NCBI RefSeq assembly: GCF_011355085.1
Contig: NZ_VXCP01000050.1
Span: 1-55,680, forward strand
DNA length: 55,680 bases
Source: Pseudomonas akapageensis
GTDB taxonomy: Bacteria > Pseudomonadota > Gammaproteobacteria > Pseudomonadales > Pseudomonadaceae
Direction of reading: 5' to 3'
A program made the position numbers and the translations under genes. The notes beneath the pieces were generated by a model. The model made no database searches. It was not told where the DNA came from and worked only from the letters and a program-made list of their open reading frames with translations. Shown here one piece after another: positions 42,011 through 51,493 of the stretch; position 1 is the first letter of the stretch, and every line of letters starts with the position of its first letter.

Positions 42011-43954
42011 ATGGTCATGAGCAAAACCGACGCCTTCGCCCAGGCCGGAAAAACTGCGGTGTTGCAGAACATTCAGGGCACCATGCAGTTTCTGCAACGC
42101 TTTCCACCCTTCAACCAGATGGAAAACGCCCATTTGGCGTATCTGGTCGAGCAATGCCAATTGCGCTTCTTCGCCGAAGGCGAAAGCATCATCAAGCCCA
42201 GCGATGGCCCTATCGAACACTTCTACATCGTCAAGCAAGGGCAGGTGGTCGGGGAGCGGCCGCACACGGCCAGGCGCGGCACCGAAACCACCTTCGAGAT
42301 CGCCACCGGTGAATGCTTCCCGCTGGCGGCACTGCTTGGCGAGCGGGCCACGAGAACCGAGCACCTGGCCGCCGAAGACACCTTTTGCCTGCAGCTGAAC
42401 AAGCCGGCGTTCATCAAGCTCTTTGCCCTCTCCAGCCCGTTCCGTGACTTTGCCTTGCGCGGGGTCAGCAGCCTGCTCGATCAGGTCAACCTGCAGGTCC
42501 AGCGCCGAGCCGTGGAAACGCTGGGAACCCAGTATTCCCTCAATACCCGCCTGGGCGAGCTGGCGATGCGTCATCCGGTGACCTGTGGTCCGCAGGCGCC
42601 CCTGCGCGAAGCCGTGAAACTGATGCATGAACAGCAGGTCGGCAGCATCGTGATCGTCGACGAACACAAGACGCCCCTGGGGATTTTCACCCTGCGTGAT
42701 TTGCGCCAGGTGGTGGCCGACGCCAGTGCCGACTTCAGCGACCCCATCGGCCGGCACATGACCCAGTCACCCTTTGCCCTCAGCCCCGATGCCACGGCTT
42801 TCGACGCGGCCATTGCCATGACCGAACGGCATATCGCCCACGTTTGCCTTATCAAGGAGCGGCGTTTGTGTGGCGTGGTTTCCGAACGCGACCTGTTTTC
42901 GCTGCAGCGGGTCGACCTGGTCCACCTGGCCCGCACCATCCGCCATGCCTCGCGCATCGAAAGCCTGGCGGCGCTGCGCGGGGAAATCGGCCAACTGGTC
43001 GAGCGCATGCTCGCCCACGGCGCATCCTCGACCCAGATTACCCAGATCATCACCCTGCTCAACGATCACATGGTCTGCCGGGTCATCGAACTGGTGCTCG
43101 AAGAGAAAGGCGATCCGGGTATCCCTTTCAGCTGGTTGTGTTTCGGCAGCGAAGGGCGACGCGAGCAAACACTGCACACCGACCAGGACAACGGCATCCT
43201 GTTCGAGGCTCGCGATGCCGCCCATGCCGCCGAGATCCGCAGCGTACTGCTGCCGCTGGCGCAACAGATCAACCAGAGCCTGGCGCACTGCGGCTTTACC
43301 CTGTGCAAGGGCAACATCATGGCCGGCAACCCTGAGCTGTGCCTGTCGCGCGCCGAATGGGCACGACGTTTCGCGGCCTTCATTCGCGAGGCGACACCGG
43401 AAAACCTGCTCGGCTCGAGCATCTATTTCGACTTGCGGGTGGTCTGGGGCGCGGAACAGGCCTGTGAACAACTGCGCCGCGGCATCCTCGATCAGGTGGC
43501 CGACAACCGCCTGTTCCAGCGCATGATGGCCGAGAACGCCTTGCGTCAGCGTCCCCCGGTGGGGCGCTTGCGCGACTTCGTGCTGACTCGCAAGGGCAAT
43601 GACAAGGCGGCCACACTCGACCTGAAGGTTCAGGGCCTGACGCCCTTCGTCGACGGTGCACGATTGCTTGCGCTCGCCCATGGCATCGAGGCCAACAACA
43701 CCCTCGAACGCTTGCGCCAACTGGTGGCCAAGGAGGTCATCGACCGCCTCGACGGTGCCGCCTACGAAGAGGCCTATCACTTCATCCAGCAAACCCGCAT
43801 GCAACAACATCAACTCCAGACCCGGCACAACCTGCCCTACTCCAACCGCGTCGACCCCGATAGCCTCAACGACCTGGATCGACGCATCCTGCGCGAATCC
43901 CTGCGCCAGGCCCAGCGCCTGCAAAGCAGCCTGACAGTGCGGTATCAGTTATGA
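42011..43954 (+). CDS. cNMP-binding, CBS and DUF294 nucleotidyltransferase-like protein
   Basis: This 647-residue cytoplasmic protein has, in order, a cyclic-nucleotide-binding domain (about 20-140), two CBS domains (about 175-300), a DUF294 nucleotidyltransferase domain with 'FGSEGRREQTLHTDQDNGIL' (about 375-395), and its C-terminal helper domain. It is related to GlnD-type signalling proteins. The next gene overlaps by 4 bases. A second start six bases downstream (42017) is equally possible. Confidence 0.87.
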   Translation: MVMSKTDAFAQAGKTAVLQNIQGTMQFLQRFPPFNQMENAHLAYLVEQCQLRFFAEGESIIKPSDGPIEHFYIVKQGQVVGERPHTARRGTETTFEIATGECFPLAALLGERATRTEHLAAEDTFCLQLNKPAFIKLFALSSPFRDFALRGVSSLLDQVNLQVQRRAVETLGTQYSLNTRLGELAMRHPVTCGPQAPLREAVKLMHEQQVGSIVIVDEHKTPLGIFTLRDLRQVVADASADFSDPIGRHMTQSPFALSPDATAFDAAIAMTERHIAHVCLIKERRLCGVVSERDLFSLQRVDLVHLARTIRHASRIESLAALRGEIGQLVERMLAHGASSTQITQIITLLNDHMVCRVIELVLEEKGDPGIPFSWLCFGSEGRREQTLHTDQDNGILFEARDAAHAAEIRSVLLPLAQQINQSLAHCGFTLCKGNIMAGNPELCLSRAEWARRFAAFIREATPENLLGSSIYFDLRVVWGAEQACEQLRRGILDQVADNRLFQRMMAENALRQRPPVGRLRDFVLTRKGNDKAATLDLKVQGLTPFVDGARLLALAHGIEANNTLERLRQLVAKEVIDRLDGAAYEEAYHFIQQTRMQQHQLQTRHNLPYSNRVDPDSLNDLDRRILRESLRQAQRLQSSLTVRYQL

Positions 43955-44658
43955 GCCTGCTGGCCTGGTTGTGCCCCCGCCAACCGCTGCTCACCCCACA
44001 GCAGCAAGAACGCCTGCAAGGCCTGGCCAACCCTGGCCAATTGACAGAAAAATCCCTGCGCGAACAGCGCTGGGTGGTGCTCGACCTGGAAACCACGGGG
44101 CTCAATCTGAATCGCGATCAGGTGCTGTCGATTGGCGCAGTGGTGATCGAAGACGCAGCCATCGACCTGGGCCAACAGTTCGAGCGCACCCTGCAGTGCA
44201 GCGACCTGAAGCCGGGCCCCAGTGTGCTGATCCATGGCCTGGGTCCCAGTGCGATCGCGGCTGGCAGCAACCCTGCCGATGCCCTCCTGGATCTGCTGCA
44301 GTTTATCGGCGACAGCCCGGTATTGGCGTTCCATGCGCCTTTCGATCAACGCATGCTCACCCGTGCCCTCAAGGACAGACTCGGCTTCCGTCTGCAGCAC
44401 CGCTTTTTCGATCTGGCGGAACTGGCGCCCATGCTCTGCCCTCACGCAACCCTGCGCGAGGCCGCCCTGGATGACTGGACCGCGTATTTTGGCCTGCAGG
44501 CCCAGGCCCGCCATCATGCCAGTGCCGATGCCCTGGTCACTGCCGAATTGGCCTTGATCCTGTTCAGCAAGGCGCGGCGCCAGCAAATCGACAGCCCGCA
44601 GCTGTTGGAGCAACGACTCAATCAATGGCGTCGCCGCCAACAATCTCACTCATTTTGA
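43951..44658 (+). CDS. DnaQ-like 3'-5' exonuclease
   Basis: This 235-residue DEDDh exonuclease has Asp-Leu-Glu in 'LDLETTGLNL', 'FHAPFDQRML' and the terminal His-x4-Asp in 'HHASADALVTAELAL'. It overlaps the DUF294 gene by 4 bases, a conserved pairing in pseudomonads as far as I recall. It is not the replicative proofreader (too short, no polymerase-contacting tail). The substrate is unknown. Confidence 0.87.
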   Translation: MSLLAWLCPRQPLLTPQQQERLQGLANPGQLTEKSLREQRWVVLDLETTGLNLNRDQVLSIGAVVIEDAAIDLGQQFERTLQCSDLKPGPSVLIHGLGPSAIAAGSNPADALLDLLQFIGDSPVLAFHAPFDQRMLTRALKDRLGFRLQHRFFDLAELAPMLCPHATLREAALDDWTAYFGLQAQARHHASADALVTAELALILFSKARRQQIDSPQLLEQRLNQWRRRQQSHSF

Positions 44659-44733
44659 CCTTGAAATCGCACGAATTCCGAGGAAACATCCGACAAACGC
44701 CAATTGCGCAGAGTATCTGGCTCTGACACAATC

Positions 44734-44752
44734 GCGAATAATTCTCGTTAGT
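44734..44752. promoter_or_regulatory. Probable Fur box before the ECF sigma gene
   Basis: GCGAATAATTCTCGTTAGT resembles the Fur consensus GATAATGATTCTCATTATC, with the AT hexamers matched in most places. It lies 27 bp before the sigma factor start, in a gene set for iron uptake. Confidence 0.55.
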
Positions 44753-44778
44753 TATATTTTTCTTTTTCGGGGAAGTCC

Positions 44779-45297
44779 TTGTCGTCTGTCCAAAGCCCCC
44801 ACAGCGAACTGGTCGGCATGCTCTATCGCGACCATCGCAGCTGGCTGCTCGCCTGGCTGCGGCGCAATATCGCCTGTCCGCAGCGCGCCGAGGACTTGAG
44901 CCAGGACACTTTCGTGCGTTTGCTCGGGCGTGATCAGCTCGCTACCCCTCGCGAACCTCGTGCGTTTCTGGTGGCCATTGCCAAGGGCTTGTTGTTCGAC
45001 CATTTCCGCCGCACAGCACTGGAGCAGGCCTATCTGGCCGAACTGATGCTGATCCCGGAGGCCGAACAGCCCTCCCTGGAAGAACAATACCTGATCCTTG
45101 AAGACCTCAAAGCCATCGACCGCCTGCTCGGCAAGCTGTCGAGCAAGGCTCGCGCCGCATTCCTGTACAGTCGGCTGGATGGTCTGGCCCACGCCGAGAT
45201 CGCCGAGCGCCTGGGCGTGTCGGTACCGCGTGCGCGCCAATACCTGGCCCAAGGCATGCGACAGTGCTATGTCGCACTCTACGGTGAGCCAACATGA
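44779..45297 (+). CDS. FecI-like ECF sigma factor
   Basis: This 172-residue sigma-70 of the ECF group has region 2 ('ACPQRAEDLSQDTFVRLL') and region 4 ('LDGLAHAEIAERLGVSVPRA'). It begins with TTG at 44779, supported by GGGGAAG upstream; a later ATG at 44818 would remove part of the first helix. It should direct transcription of the receptor gene at 46487 when its anti-sigma partner is signalled. Confidence 0.9.
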   Translation: MSSVQSPHSELVGMLYRDHRSWLLAWLRRNIACPQRAEDLSQDTFVRLLGRDQLATPREPRAFLVAIAKGLLFDHFRRTALEQAYLAELMLIPEAEQPSLEEQYLILEDLKAIDRLLGKLSSKARAAFLYSRLDGLAHAEIAERLGVSVPRARQYLAQGMRQCYVALYGEPT

Positions 45298-46271
45298 GCC
45301 CGGTCGGTTCCAAGCCGGTTTCGGCCCGGGTACTCGATGCCGCCATTGCCTGGCAGCTGTGCCTGGACTGCGGCAATGGCAGCGAAATCGAGCGCGCCGA
45401 ATTCCACAAATGGTACGCCGCCGATGAGGAGCACGCTCGCGCCTGGATGCAATTGGGCATGGTCGATCAACGTTTCAATGCTGCCGCAGGTCCGGCGCGC
45501 AAGTCCTTGCTGCAGTCCCGCGCAAGCCTGCGGCGGCAGGTTCGCCAGCTGGGCAGAGGCGTTGCCAGTGTGGTGCTGGTCGGTGGCCTGGCCTTGTTCC
45601 TGGGCCAGAACTACCTGCATGTGAATTACTGGCTCGCCGACCAGCGTACGGGCACCGGTGAACAGCGCATGATGCGCCTGGCCGATGGCACGTTGCTCAA
45701 CCTCAATACCCACAGTGCGGTGGATGTGCGCTTCGATGACAAGCAACGCCTGATCGTGTTGCAGGAAGGTGAAATCTTCATCGAAACCGGGCACAAGGAC
45801 GACCGACCTTTCATTGTCGCGACGTCCGATGGCCGCATGCGTGCACTTGGAACCCGCTTCCTGGTCAAACTCGAAGAAGACGGCACGCGCTTGAGCGTGC
45901 TGCAATCGGCGGTCGCAGCCCGGCCCGAGCACGACCAGGGCGAACAGATCCTGCGCGAAGGCCAGCAGGTGGTGATGCGCCAGGATGGCCTCGGCGCCAC
46001 CCTCGCCGTGGCACCCGGAGCCGATGCCTGGACCCGCGGCATGCTGGTGGTCGACAACGCCCGCCTTGACGACCTGGTCCATGAGCTTGGACGGTATCGC
46101 AGCGGCTATCTGGGCGTCAGCCCGGAAGTTGCGGAGCTGCGTATCACCGGCAGTTTCCCGCTGACCAACACGGACCTGGCGCTCAAATCGTTGATGCCGA
46201 CATTGCCGGTGCAGATCGAAGAGCACACGCCTTGGTGGGTGACTGTAGTAGCTCGTAACGACAAACCTTGA
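45294..46271 (+). CDS. FecR-like transmembrane sigma regulator
   Basis: This 325-residue protein has a cytoplasmic N-terminal sigma-binding domain (DUF4880-like) and one membrane helix near 85-107 ('GVASVVLVGGLALFLGQNYL'). The periplasmic FecR domain ('RLADGTLLNLNTHSAVDVRF') follows. A C-terminal secretin/TonB-like domain receives the receptor signal. It overlaps the sigma gene by 4 bases. Confidence 0.9.
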   Translation: MSPVGSKPVSARVLDAAIAWQLCLDCGNGSEIERAEFHKWYAADEEHARAWMQLGMVDQRFNAAAGPARKSLLQSRASLRRQVRQLGRGVASVVLVGGLALFLGQNYLHVNYWLADQRTGTGEQRMMRLADGTLLNLNTHSAVDVRFDDKQRLIVLQEGEIFIETGHKDDRPFIVATSDGRMRALGTRFLVKLEEDGTRLSVLQSAVAARPEHDQGEQILREGQQVVMRQDGLGATLAVAPGADAWTRGMLVVDNARLDDLVHELGRYRSGYLGVSPEVAELRITGSFPLTNTDLALKSLMPTLPVQIEEHTPWWVTVVARNDKP

Positions 46272-46383
46272 AGACCCTTCGGGTCTTATCGCGGGCAAGC
46301 CCGCTCCCACAGAGTTCATCACAACCTCTACTGGTGCTTTTGTGGGAGCTGGCTTGCCAGCGATCGACCGCACAGCGGTCGCC
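46271..46383. repeat. Hairpin after the FecR gene followed by a REP pair
   Basis: AAGACCC/GGGTCTT (46271-46287) forms a tight hairpin right at the FecR stop. It is followed at 46282-46383 by an inverted REP pair of the GGCAAGCCCGCTCCCACAG family. It may separate the regulators from the receptor gene. Confidence 0.75.
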
Positions 46384-46486
46384 CATGCAATTCTAAATCT
46401 AAATTATTTTCGATAACCCCTATCACTTTTCGTTTTTCGCTCGGCACAGGGTCATTGAACAATTAATTTCTTCCTGGAGCCGTCGC

Positions 46487-48919
46487 ATGTCCCGCCCATT
46501 CGAAACCCTTCTGCGCCCCAGCCTGATGGCTATGGCCATCGCCTTGGCCGTACCGCTGGCGAGCAGCCCGCTGATCGCCGCCGAAGCAGCCAGCAGCGTG
46601 CGCAGTTACGATCTTCCGGCGGGACCGTTGTCGACCACCCTCACGCAAATCGCCAGCCAGGCGGGCCTGGCCCTGAGCCTGGACCCAAGCCTGGCCAGCG
46701 GCCGCACCTCGGCACCGGTCAAGGGCCAGTTCGACGCCGCAGGCGCCCTGCGCGAAGCCTTGCGCGGTACTGGCCTGCAATTGCAGCAGAGCAGCGTCGG
46801 CAGCTACAGCCTGGTCGCGACGCCTGAAGGGGTAGTGGACTTGCCGGAAACGGCCGTAAACGCCAGCAGTGATTCGGAAAGCGCATGGGGACCGGTCACA
46901 GGCTACCTGGCCAACCGCACGGCAGCCGGCACCAAGACCGATACCGCCCTGGTCGAAGTACCCCGCTCGATCTCCATTGCCACGCGCGATCAGATGGACG
47001 ATCGCGCCGTGCACAGCCTGGACGACGCGGTGCGCTATATGCCAGGTATCACTGCCAGCAGCTTCGGCAGTGACACACGCATCGACTGGCTGCGTGTGCG
47101 TGGCTTCGAACCGACCCAATTCCTGGACGGTCTGCCTCTGCCAAGGGGCGTGTACGCCAACCCGAAACCGGAAACCTGGAACCTGGACCGCGTCGCCCTG
47201 CTGCGTGGTCCGGCCTCGTCCCTCTATGGCCAGACCCCTCCCGGTGGCCTGCTCGATATGGTCAGCCGTCGCCCGAGCGCAGAGTCCAGCAACGAGATAC
47301 AGCTGCAATACGGTAGCGACAATTTCCGCGAGATCAACTTCGCCAGCACCGGCAAAGTCGACGACCAGGGCCAGTTCCTCTACAGCCTCAGCGGCGTACT
47401 GCGAGATGGCGGCACCCAGATCGATCACATCGACGACAAACGCTACAACATCGCGCCCAGTCTGACCTGGAACATCGACCCCGATACCTCGCTGACCTTC
47501 CTCTCGCAATTCACCCGCGACGATACCGGTGTTACCAGCCAGTTTTACCCGATCCAGGGCACCAAGATCGACATGCCGTTCGGCAAGATCTCCCATCACA
47601 AGAACCTGGGCGACCCGAACTACGATTACTACGACCGCACCTACTACGCATTGGGCTACGCCTTTGAACACCGTTTCAACGATGTCTGGCAGTTCCGGCA
47701 GAACCTGCGTTACACCAAGTCGGACCTGGAATTTCAGCAAGTAACCGTGAACGCTTTCTTCCCCCCGTTCAGTGAAGTGGACAACCAGGGCAACACCGGC
47801 CGCAACACCACCAATGTCGACGAAGACATCAGCCAGTTCGCCGTGGACAACAACTTCCAGGGCGACTTTGCCACCGGCGATATCCAGCACACCCTGCTGC
47901 TCGGCCTGGATCACCAACGCATCAACACCAACTACACCTCGATCTTCGGCGGCGCCCCCGGCATCAACGTCAACAACCCGATCTATGGCTTGCCGATCAC
48001 GCGTCCGCCACGCTCTACCGCGTTCTTCGATTACGACCAGAAAACCTACCAGACTGGCGTCTATGTCCAGGATCAGATGGCCCTCGACCAATGGCGCCTG
48101 ACTCTGGGCGGGCGTGAAGACTGGGTGCATACCGGTACCAAGTACTTCAACAAGGGCGATGCCACCAATACCGAGCGCGACAAGAAGTTCTCCGGCAATG
48201 CCGCCATCAGCTACGTGTTCGAATCAGGGTTTGTCCCTTACTTGTCATATGCCCAATCCTTCCAGCCGGCTCTCAATGCCAGTGCCGAATTCGACAAGAC
48301 ATTCAAACCGACCGAAGGCGAGCAATGGGAACTGGGCATCAAGTACCAACCTCCGGGCAGCGACACATTGTTGAGCGCTGCGGTGTATGACCTCACCCAG
48401 AAAAACGTATCGGTCACCAACAATGTCGGCAACATCACGGTCACCAGCCAGACCGGTGAGGTGAAGGTCAAGGGCCTTGAGCTTGAAGCCGTTTCCGATG
48501 TCACCGAAAACCTGAAACTGATCGGCGCCGTCACCCTGGCCAAGTCCGAAGTGCAAGACGGCGCATTCAAAGGTAACCGCCTGCAACTGATGCCTGAAAA
48601 GCAAGCTTCGCTCTGGGCTGACTACACCTGGCACAGCGGCGTGCTGGACGGCTTTGGCATCGGCGCCGGCGCCCGCTACACCGGCGACACCTACGGCGAC
48701 CAGGCCAACTCCTTCCTGGGCAAGGCCGACTCCTACACCGTGTTCGACGCTACCGTGCACTACGACCTGGGTCGCCTGGACAGCAGCCTCAAGGGCGCGT
48801 CGCTGCAGGTCAACGCCACCAACCTGTTGGACAAGGACTACATCTCCACCTGCGACGGTTTCTACTGCTACTACGGAGACCAGCGCAGCGTAGTCGCCAG
48901 CGCTACCTACCGCTGGTGA
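46487..48919 (+). CDS. TonB-dependent siderophore receptor with STN signalling domain
   Basis: This 810-residue outer membrane receptor has a signal peptide (about 1-30), an STN domain (about 38-110, 'YDLPAGPLSTTLTQIASQAG') that talks to the FecR-like protein, a plug (about 130-255), and a 22-strand barrel ending in aromatic 'YRW'. The sequence type is that of hydroxamate (ferrichrome or ferrioxamine) receptors. From memory it matches the P. putida Fiu system. An AT-rich TTATTTTCGATAA at 46403 may be a weak Fur or sigma site. Ligand not certain. Confidence 0.9.
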   Translation: MSRPFETLLRPSLMAMAIALAVPLASSPLIAAEAASSVRSYDLPAGPLSTTLTQIASQAGLALSLDPSLASGRTSAPVKGQFDAAGALREALRGTGLQLQQSSVGSYSLVATPEGVVDLPETAVNASSDSESAWGPVTGYLANRTAAGTKTDTALVEVPRSISIATRDQMDDRAVHSLDDAVRYMPGITASSFGSDTRIDWLRVRGFEPTQFLDGLPLPRGVYANPKPETWNLDRVALLRGPASSLYGQTPPGGLLDMVSRRPSAESSNEIQLQYGSDNFREINFASTGKVDDQGQFLYSLSGVLRDGGTQIDHIDDKRYNIAPSLTWNIDPDTSLTFLSQFTRDDTGVTSQFYPIQGTKIDMPFGKISHHKNLGDPNYDYYDRTYYALGYAFEHRFNDVWQFRQNLRYTKSDLEFQQVTVNAFFPPFSEVDNQGNTGRNTTNVDEDISQFAVDNNFQGDFATGDIQHTLLLGLDHQRINTNYTSIFGGAPGINVNNPIYGLPITRPPRSTAFFDYDQKTYQTGVYVQDQMALDQWRLTLGGREDWVHTGTKYFNKGDATNTERDKKFSGNAAISYVFESGFVPYLSYAQSFQPALNASAEFDKTFKPTEGEQWELGIKYQPPGSDTLLSAAVYDLTQKNVSVTNNVGNITVTSQTGEVKVKGLELEAVSDVTENLKLIGAVTLAKSEVQDGAFKGNRLQLMPEKQASLWADYTWHSGVLDGFGIGAGARYTGDTYGDQANSFLGKADSYTVFDATVHYDLGRLDSSLKGASLQVNATNLLDKDYISTCDGFYCYYGDQRSVVASATYRW

Positions 48920-48939
48920 TTGGCTGAGGCAATGAACCG

Positions 48940-48970
48940 AGCCGTCACTCGCTGACGGCTTTGGTATTTG
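48940..48970 (+). terminator. Hairpin after the receptor gene
   Basis: AGCCGTCA pairs with TGACGGCT, followed by TTGGTATTTG. It is a weak or partial terminator that would reduce read-through into the PepSY gene. Confidence 0.55.
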
Positions 48971-48983
48971 TGAAGGGCAACAA

Positions 48984-50117
48984 ATGAAAAGCTCAACCAT
49001 CCGCCGCTGGTCCTTTATCCACACCTGGACCAGCCTGATCTGCACCCTGTTCTTGCTGATGCTGGCAGTGACCGGCTTGCCGCTGATCTTCCATCACGAG
49101 ATCGATCACCTGCTCGGTAATGCGCCCAAATTCAAGGAAATGCCCGAGAATGCCGGCCGCCTGAACCCGCAGCAGCTGGTGCTCAGGGCCGAGGCCCATC
49201 GGCCTGGTGAAGTCGTACAGTACCTGGGCTGGGACGATGACGAACCCAATGGCGTACTGGCCATCATGGCAGCCACGGCCGGTACCGAGCCCAATAGCTC
49301 GCACACTTTCATGCTCGACGCTCGCACCGGCGACCCCATCGAGACGCCATCGGCCAACGGCGGCTTCATGATGGTCATGCTGCGCCTGCACGTGGACATG
49401 TTCGCCGGGCTGCCGGGCAAGCTGCTGCTGGCCTTCATGGGCCTGCTGTTCGTGGTCGCGATCATTTCCGGCGTGGTGCTGTACGCACCCTTCATGCGCC
49501 GCCTGAAGTTCGCCACCGTGCGCAATGACAAGTCCACGCGCCTGCGCTGGCTCGACCTGCACAACCTGATCGGCATCGTCACTTTGAGCTGGGCGCTGGT
49601 GGTGGGTGTGACCGGCGTGATCAGCGCCTGCGCCGACCTGGTCATCGCCGCCTGGCGCAACGAAAGCCTGGCGGCGATGGTGGCGCCGTATCGCGATGCT
49701 CCGCAGCTGCAAACCCTGGCACCCACCAGAAACCTGCTGAATATCGCGGCCCGCGCCGCACCCGGTATGGAGCCGGACTTCGTCGCCTTCCCCGGTACCC
49801 GTTTCTCCAGCGAACACCATTACGCCGTGTTCATGAAAGGCAACACCCACCTGACTTCGCACCTGTGGACGCCGGTGTTGATCGACGCCCGTACGCTGAA
49901 GGTAACCGCCATCGGCGACCGCCCCTGGTACATGAATGCCATGGGCCTGTCGCAGCCGTTGCACTTCGGCGACTACGGTGGCCGACCGATGCAGATCCTT
50001 TGGGCCGTGCTCGATGTGCTGACCATCATCGTGCTCGGTAGCGGACTCTATTTGTGGTGGGTGCGGCGGCGGGCGCCGGCATCGGCGACCGCTGGCCAGA
50101 CGGAGATGGCGCGATGA
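48984..50117 (+). CDS. PepSY-associated transmembrane (iron-uptake) protein
   Basis: This 377-residue inner-membrane protein has four main membrane helices: about 15-35, two in the middle ('LLLAFMGLLFVVAIISGVVLY' and 'LIGIVTLSWALVVGVTGVIS', given in parts), and one near 345. It has PepSY-like periplasmic loops and conserved His ('FIHTWTSLIC', 'FHHEIDHLLG', 'LHVDMFAGLPG'). Such proteins often accompany siderophore receptors and may reduce ferric siderophores. It starts 64 bp after the receptor and overlaps the next small gene by 4 bases. Confidence 0.87.
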   Translation: MKSSTIRRWSFIHTWTSLICTLFLLMLAVTGLPLIFHHEIDHLLGNAPKFKEMPENAGRLNPQQLVLRAEAHRPGEVVQYLGWDDDEPNGVLAIMAATAGTEPNSSHTFMLDARTGDPIETPSANGGFMMVMLRLHVDMFAGLPGKLLLAFMGLLFVVAIISGVVLYAPFMRRLKFATVRNDKSTRLRWLDLHNLIGIVTLSWALVVGVTGVISACADLVIAAWRNESLAAMVAPYRDAPQLQTLAPTRNLLNIAARAAPGMEPDFVAFPGTRFSSEHHYAVFMKGNTHLTSHLWTPVLIDARTLKVTAIGDRPWYMNAMGLSQPLHFGDYGGRPMQILWAVLDVLTIIVLGSGLYLWWVRRRAPASATAGQTEMAR

Positions 50118-50317
50118 CAAGGAAGAAGAAATCGACGTTCTGGCCGGTGTTTGGCTGGCCTGTGTTGATTGCCCTGCTCGGTGCGGGGGGATTGTTCGCG
50201 GCGCTGTTGGGCGATGGCTGGTGGGATGCGCTGGCGTGGATAGGGTTGGTGATGCCGACGGTGCTCAGTGTTCGGGGGTTGGCAGCGCGAAGCACTCGCA
50301 AATCTCAATGCGGCTGA
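50114..50317 (+). CDS. Small two-helix membrane protein
   Basis: This 67-residue protein has a basic N-terminus ('MTRKKKS'), two hydrophobic segments (about 10-30 and 34-54) and a basic tail. It overlaps the PepSY gene by 4 bases, so it is the last gene of the iron-uptake operon. No function is known to me. Confidence 0.75.
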   Translation: MTRKKKSTFWPVFGWPVLIALLGAGGLFAALLGDGWWDALAWIGLVMPTVLSVRGLAARSTRKSQCG

Positions 50318-50352
50318 TTAGGCTAGGCGCTCACCATCAACGAGGGATCGCC

Positions 50353-50985
50353 ATGTCCACCCCCAGCATGACCCTGTTCCACTCTCCCAGCTCTCCTTTC
50401 GTGCGCAAGGTGATGGTCCTGCTGCATGAAACCGGGCAACTGGACCGTGTCGCCACCAACACCGTCACCGTAAGTCCGGTCAGCCCCGACAGCGGCCTGA
50501 ACCAGGACAACCCGGCCGGCAAGCTCCCGGCTCTGCGCCTGGCCGACGGCAGCGTCCTGCATGACAGCCGGGTGATCCTCGACTACCTGGACCACCAGCA
50601 CACCGGCACGCCGCTGATCCCGCGTGAAGTCCCGGCACGCTGGCGGCGCCTGACCCTGGCCTCGCTGGCCGACGCCATCCTCGATGCCGCGGTGCTGATC
50701 CGCTACGAAACCTTCCTGCGCCCGGCAGAAAAACACTGGGACCTGTGGCTGGAAAACCAGCAGGAAAAGATCGAACGCACCCTGGCCTACCTTGAGCGAG
50801 ACGGCATCAAGGAACTGAGTTCGAGCTTCGACATCGCCGCAATCAGTGTCGCCTGTGCATTGGGCTACCTGGACTTCCGCATGCCCACTCTGGGTTGGCG
50901 CGCCAGGCAGCCGCAATTGGCCCAATGGTATGCCGAGGTCAGTCAGCGTCCGTCGCTCAAGGCTACCGAGCCGCCGACTGCCTGA
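50353..50985 (+). CDS. Glutathione S-transferase family protein
   Basis: This 210-residue protein has an N-terminal thioredoxin fold with 'SPSSPFVRKVMVLLHET' and the glutathione-contacting 'NPAGKLPALRLADGSVLHDS'. An all-helical C-terminal domain follows. The ATG at 50353 has GAGGGATCGCC upstream. The substrate is not known. It is convergent with the next gene (8 bp). Confidence 0.87.
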   Translation: MSTPSMTLFHSPSSPFVRKVMVLLHETGQLDRVATNTVTVSPVSPDSGLNQDNPAGKLPALRLADGSVLHDSRVILDYLDHQHTGTPLIPREVPARWRRLTLASLADAILDAAVLIRYETFLRPAEKHWDLWLENQQEKIERTLAYLERDGIKELSSSFDIAAISVACALGYLDFRMPTLGWRARQPQLAQWYAEVSQRPSLKATEPPTA

Positions 50986-50992
50986 GGCGCTA

Positions 50993-51493
50993 TCAGCAGT
51001 TGGGTTTGCCAGCGGTGAAACGCCGGGCCGGGTTCACCGCCGCACCAAACTCACGCAAGGCCCTGGCGCCGATCAGCAGCGGGTAGTTGAAGTTGCTGCG
51101 GTCGGCCAGGTTGACCTCTATGGTGCGCTGGATGCCGCCCAGGCACATATCCAGCTCGATCACCGGGCGTTTGGCGACGTTGGGGCTTACGCTTTCTTCA
51201 TCTTCGTCGGCACGGGATTTGATCTTGCTGATTCGCGCGACCTGATGCTCGTAGACCTTGCCGTCGCCGTCCTTGGTCGCCAGGCGGAAACGCACCCAGT
51301 CCTGACCGTCACGGGTGAACTGCTCGATGTCCTTGGCCGACAACGAGGCGGTCAAGGCACCGGTGTCCATCTTGGCCGTCAGGACTTTGCCGATTTCCGA
51401 AACCCCGATGTATTCATAGCGCCCATAGACGGTTGGCTCAGCTGCCATGACCGGCAGGGCCAGCAGGGTTAACAGCGCAAGAACGGATTTCAC
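50993..51493 (-). CDS. Periplasmic retropepsin-like (RimK/LysX-type 'ATP-dependent zinc protease') protein
   Basis: This 166-residue protein has a signal peptide ('MKSVLALLTLLALPVMAAE') and an aspartic-protease-like 'MDTGALTASL' motif near residue 42. The 'LLIGARALREF' stretch near the C-terminus is typical of the PF05618 family. Despite the family name, no ATP site is seen. One Cys in the middle and a final Cys might form a disulfide. Confidence 0.82.
   Translation of the reverse strand: MKSVLALLTLLALPVMAAEPTVYGRYEYIGVSEIGKVLTAKMDTGALTASLSAKDIEQFTRDGQDWVRFRLATKDGDGKVYEHQVARISKIKSRADEDEESVSPNVAKRPVIELDMCLGGIQRTIEVNLADRSNFNYPLLIGARALREFGAAVNPARRFTAGKPNC

Noticed and set aside
46403..46416. 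Fur box directly before the receptor gene
   Set aside because: TTATTTTCGATAA has some resemblance but too few matches to the 19-bp consensus; the receptor is more likely read from the ECF sigma factor.
46463..48130. 555-codon frame antisense to the TonB receptor
   Set aside because: Shadow of a real receptor gene; composition matches reverse-complement bias.
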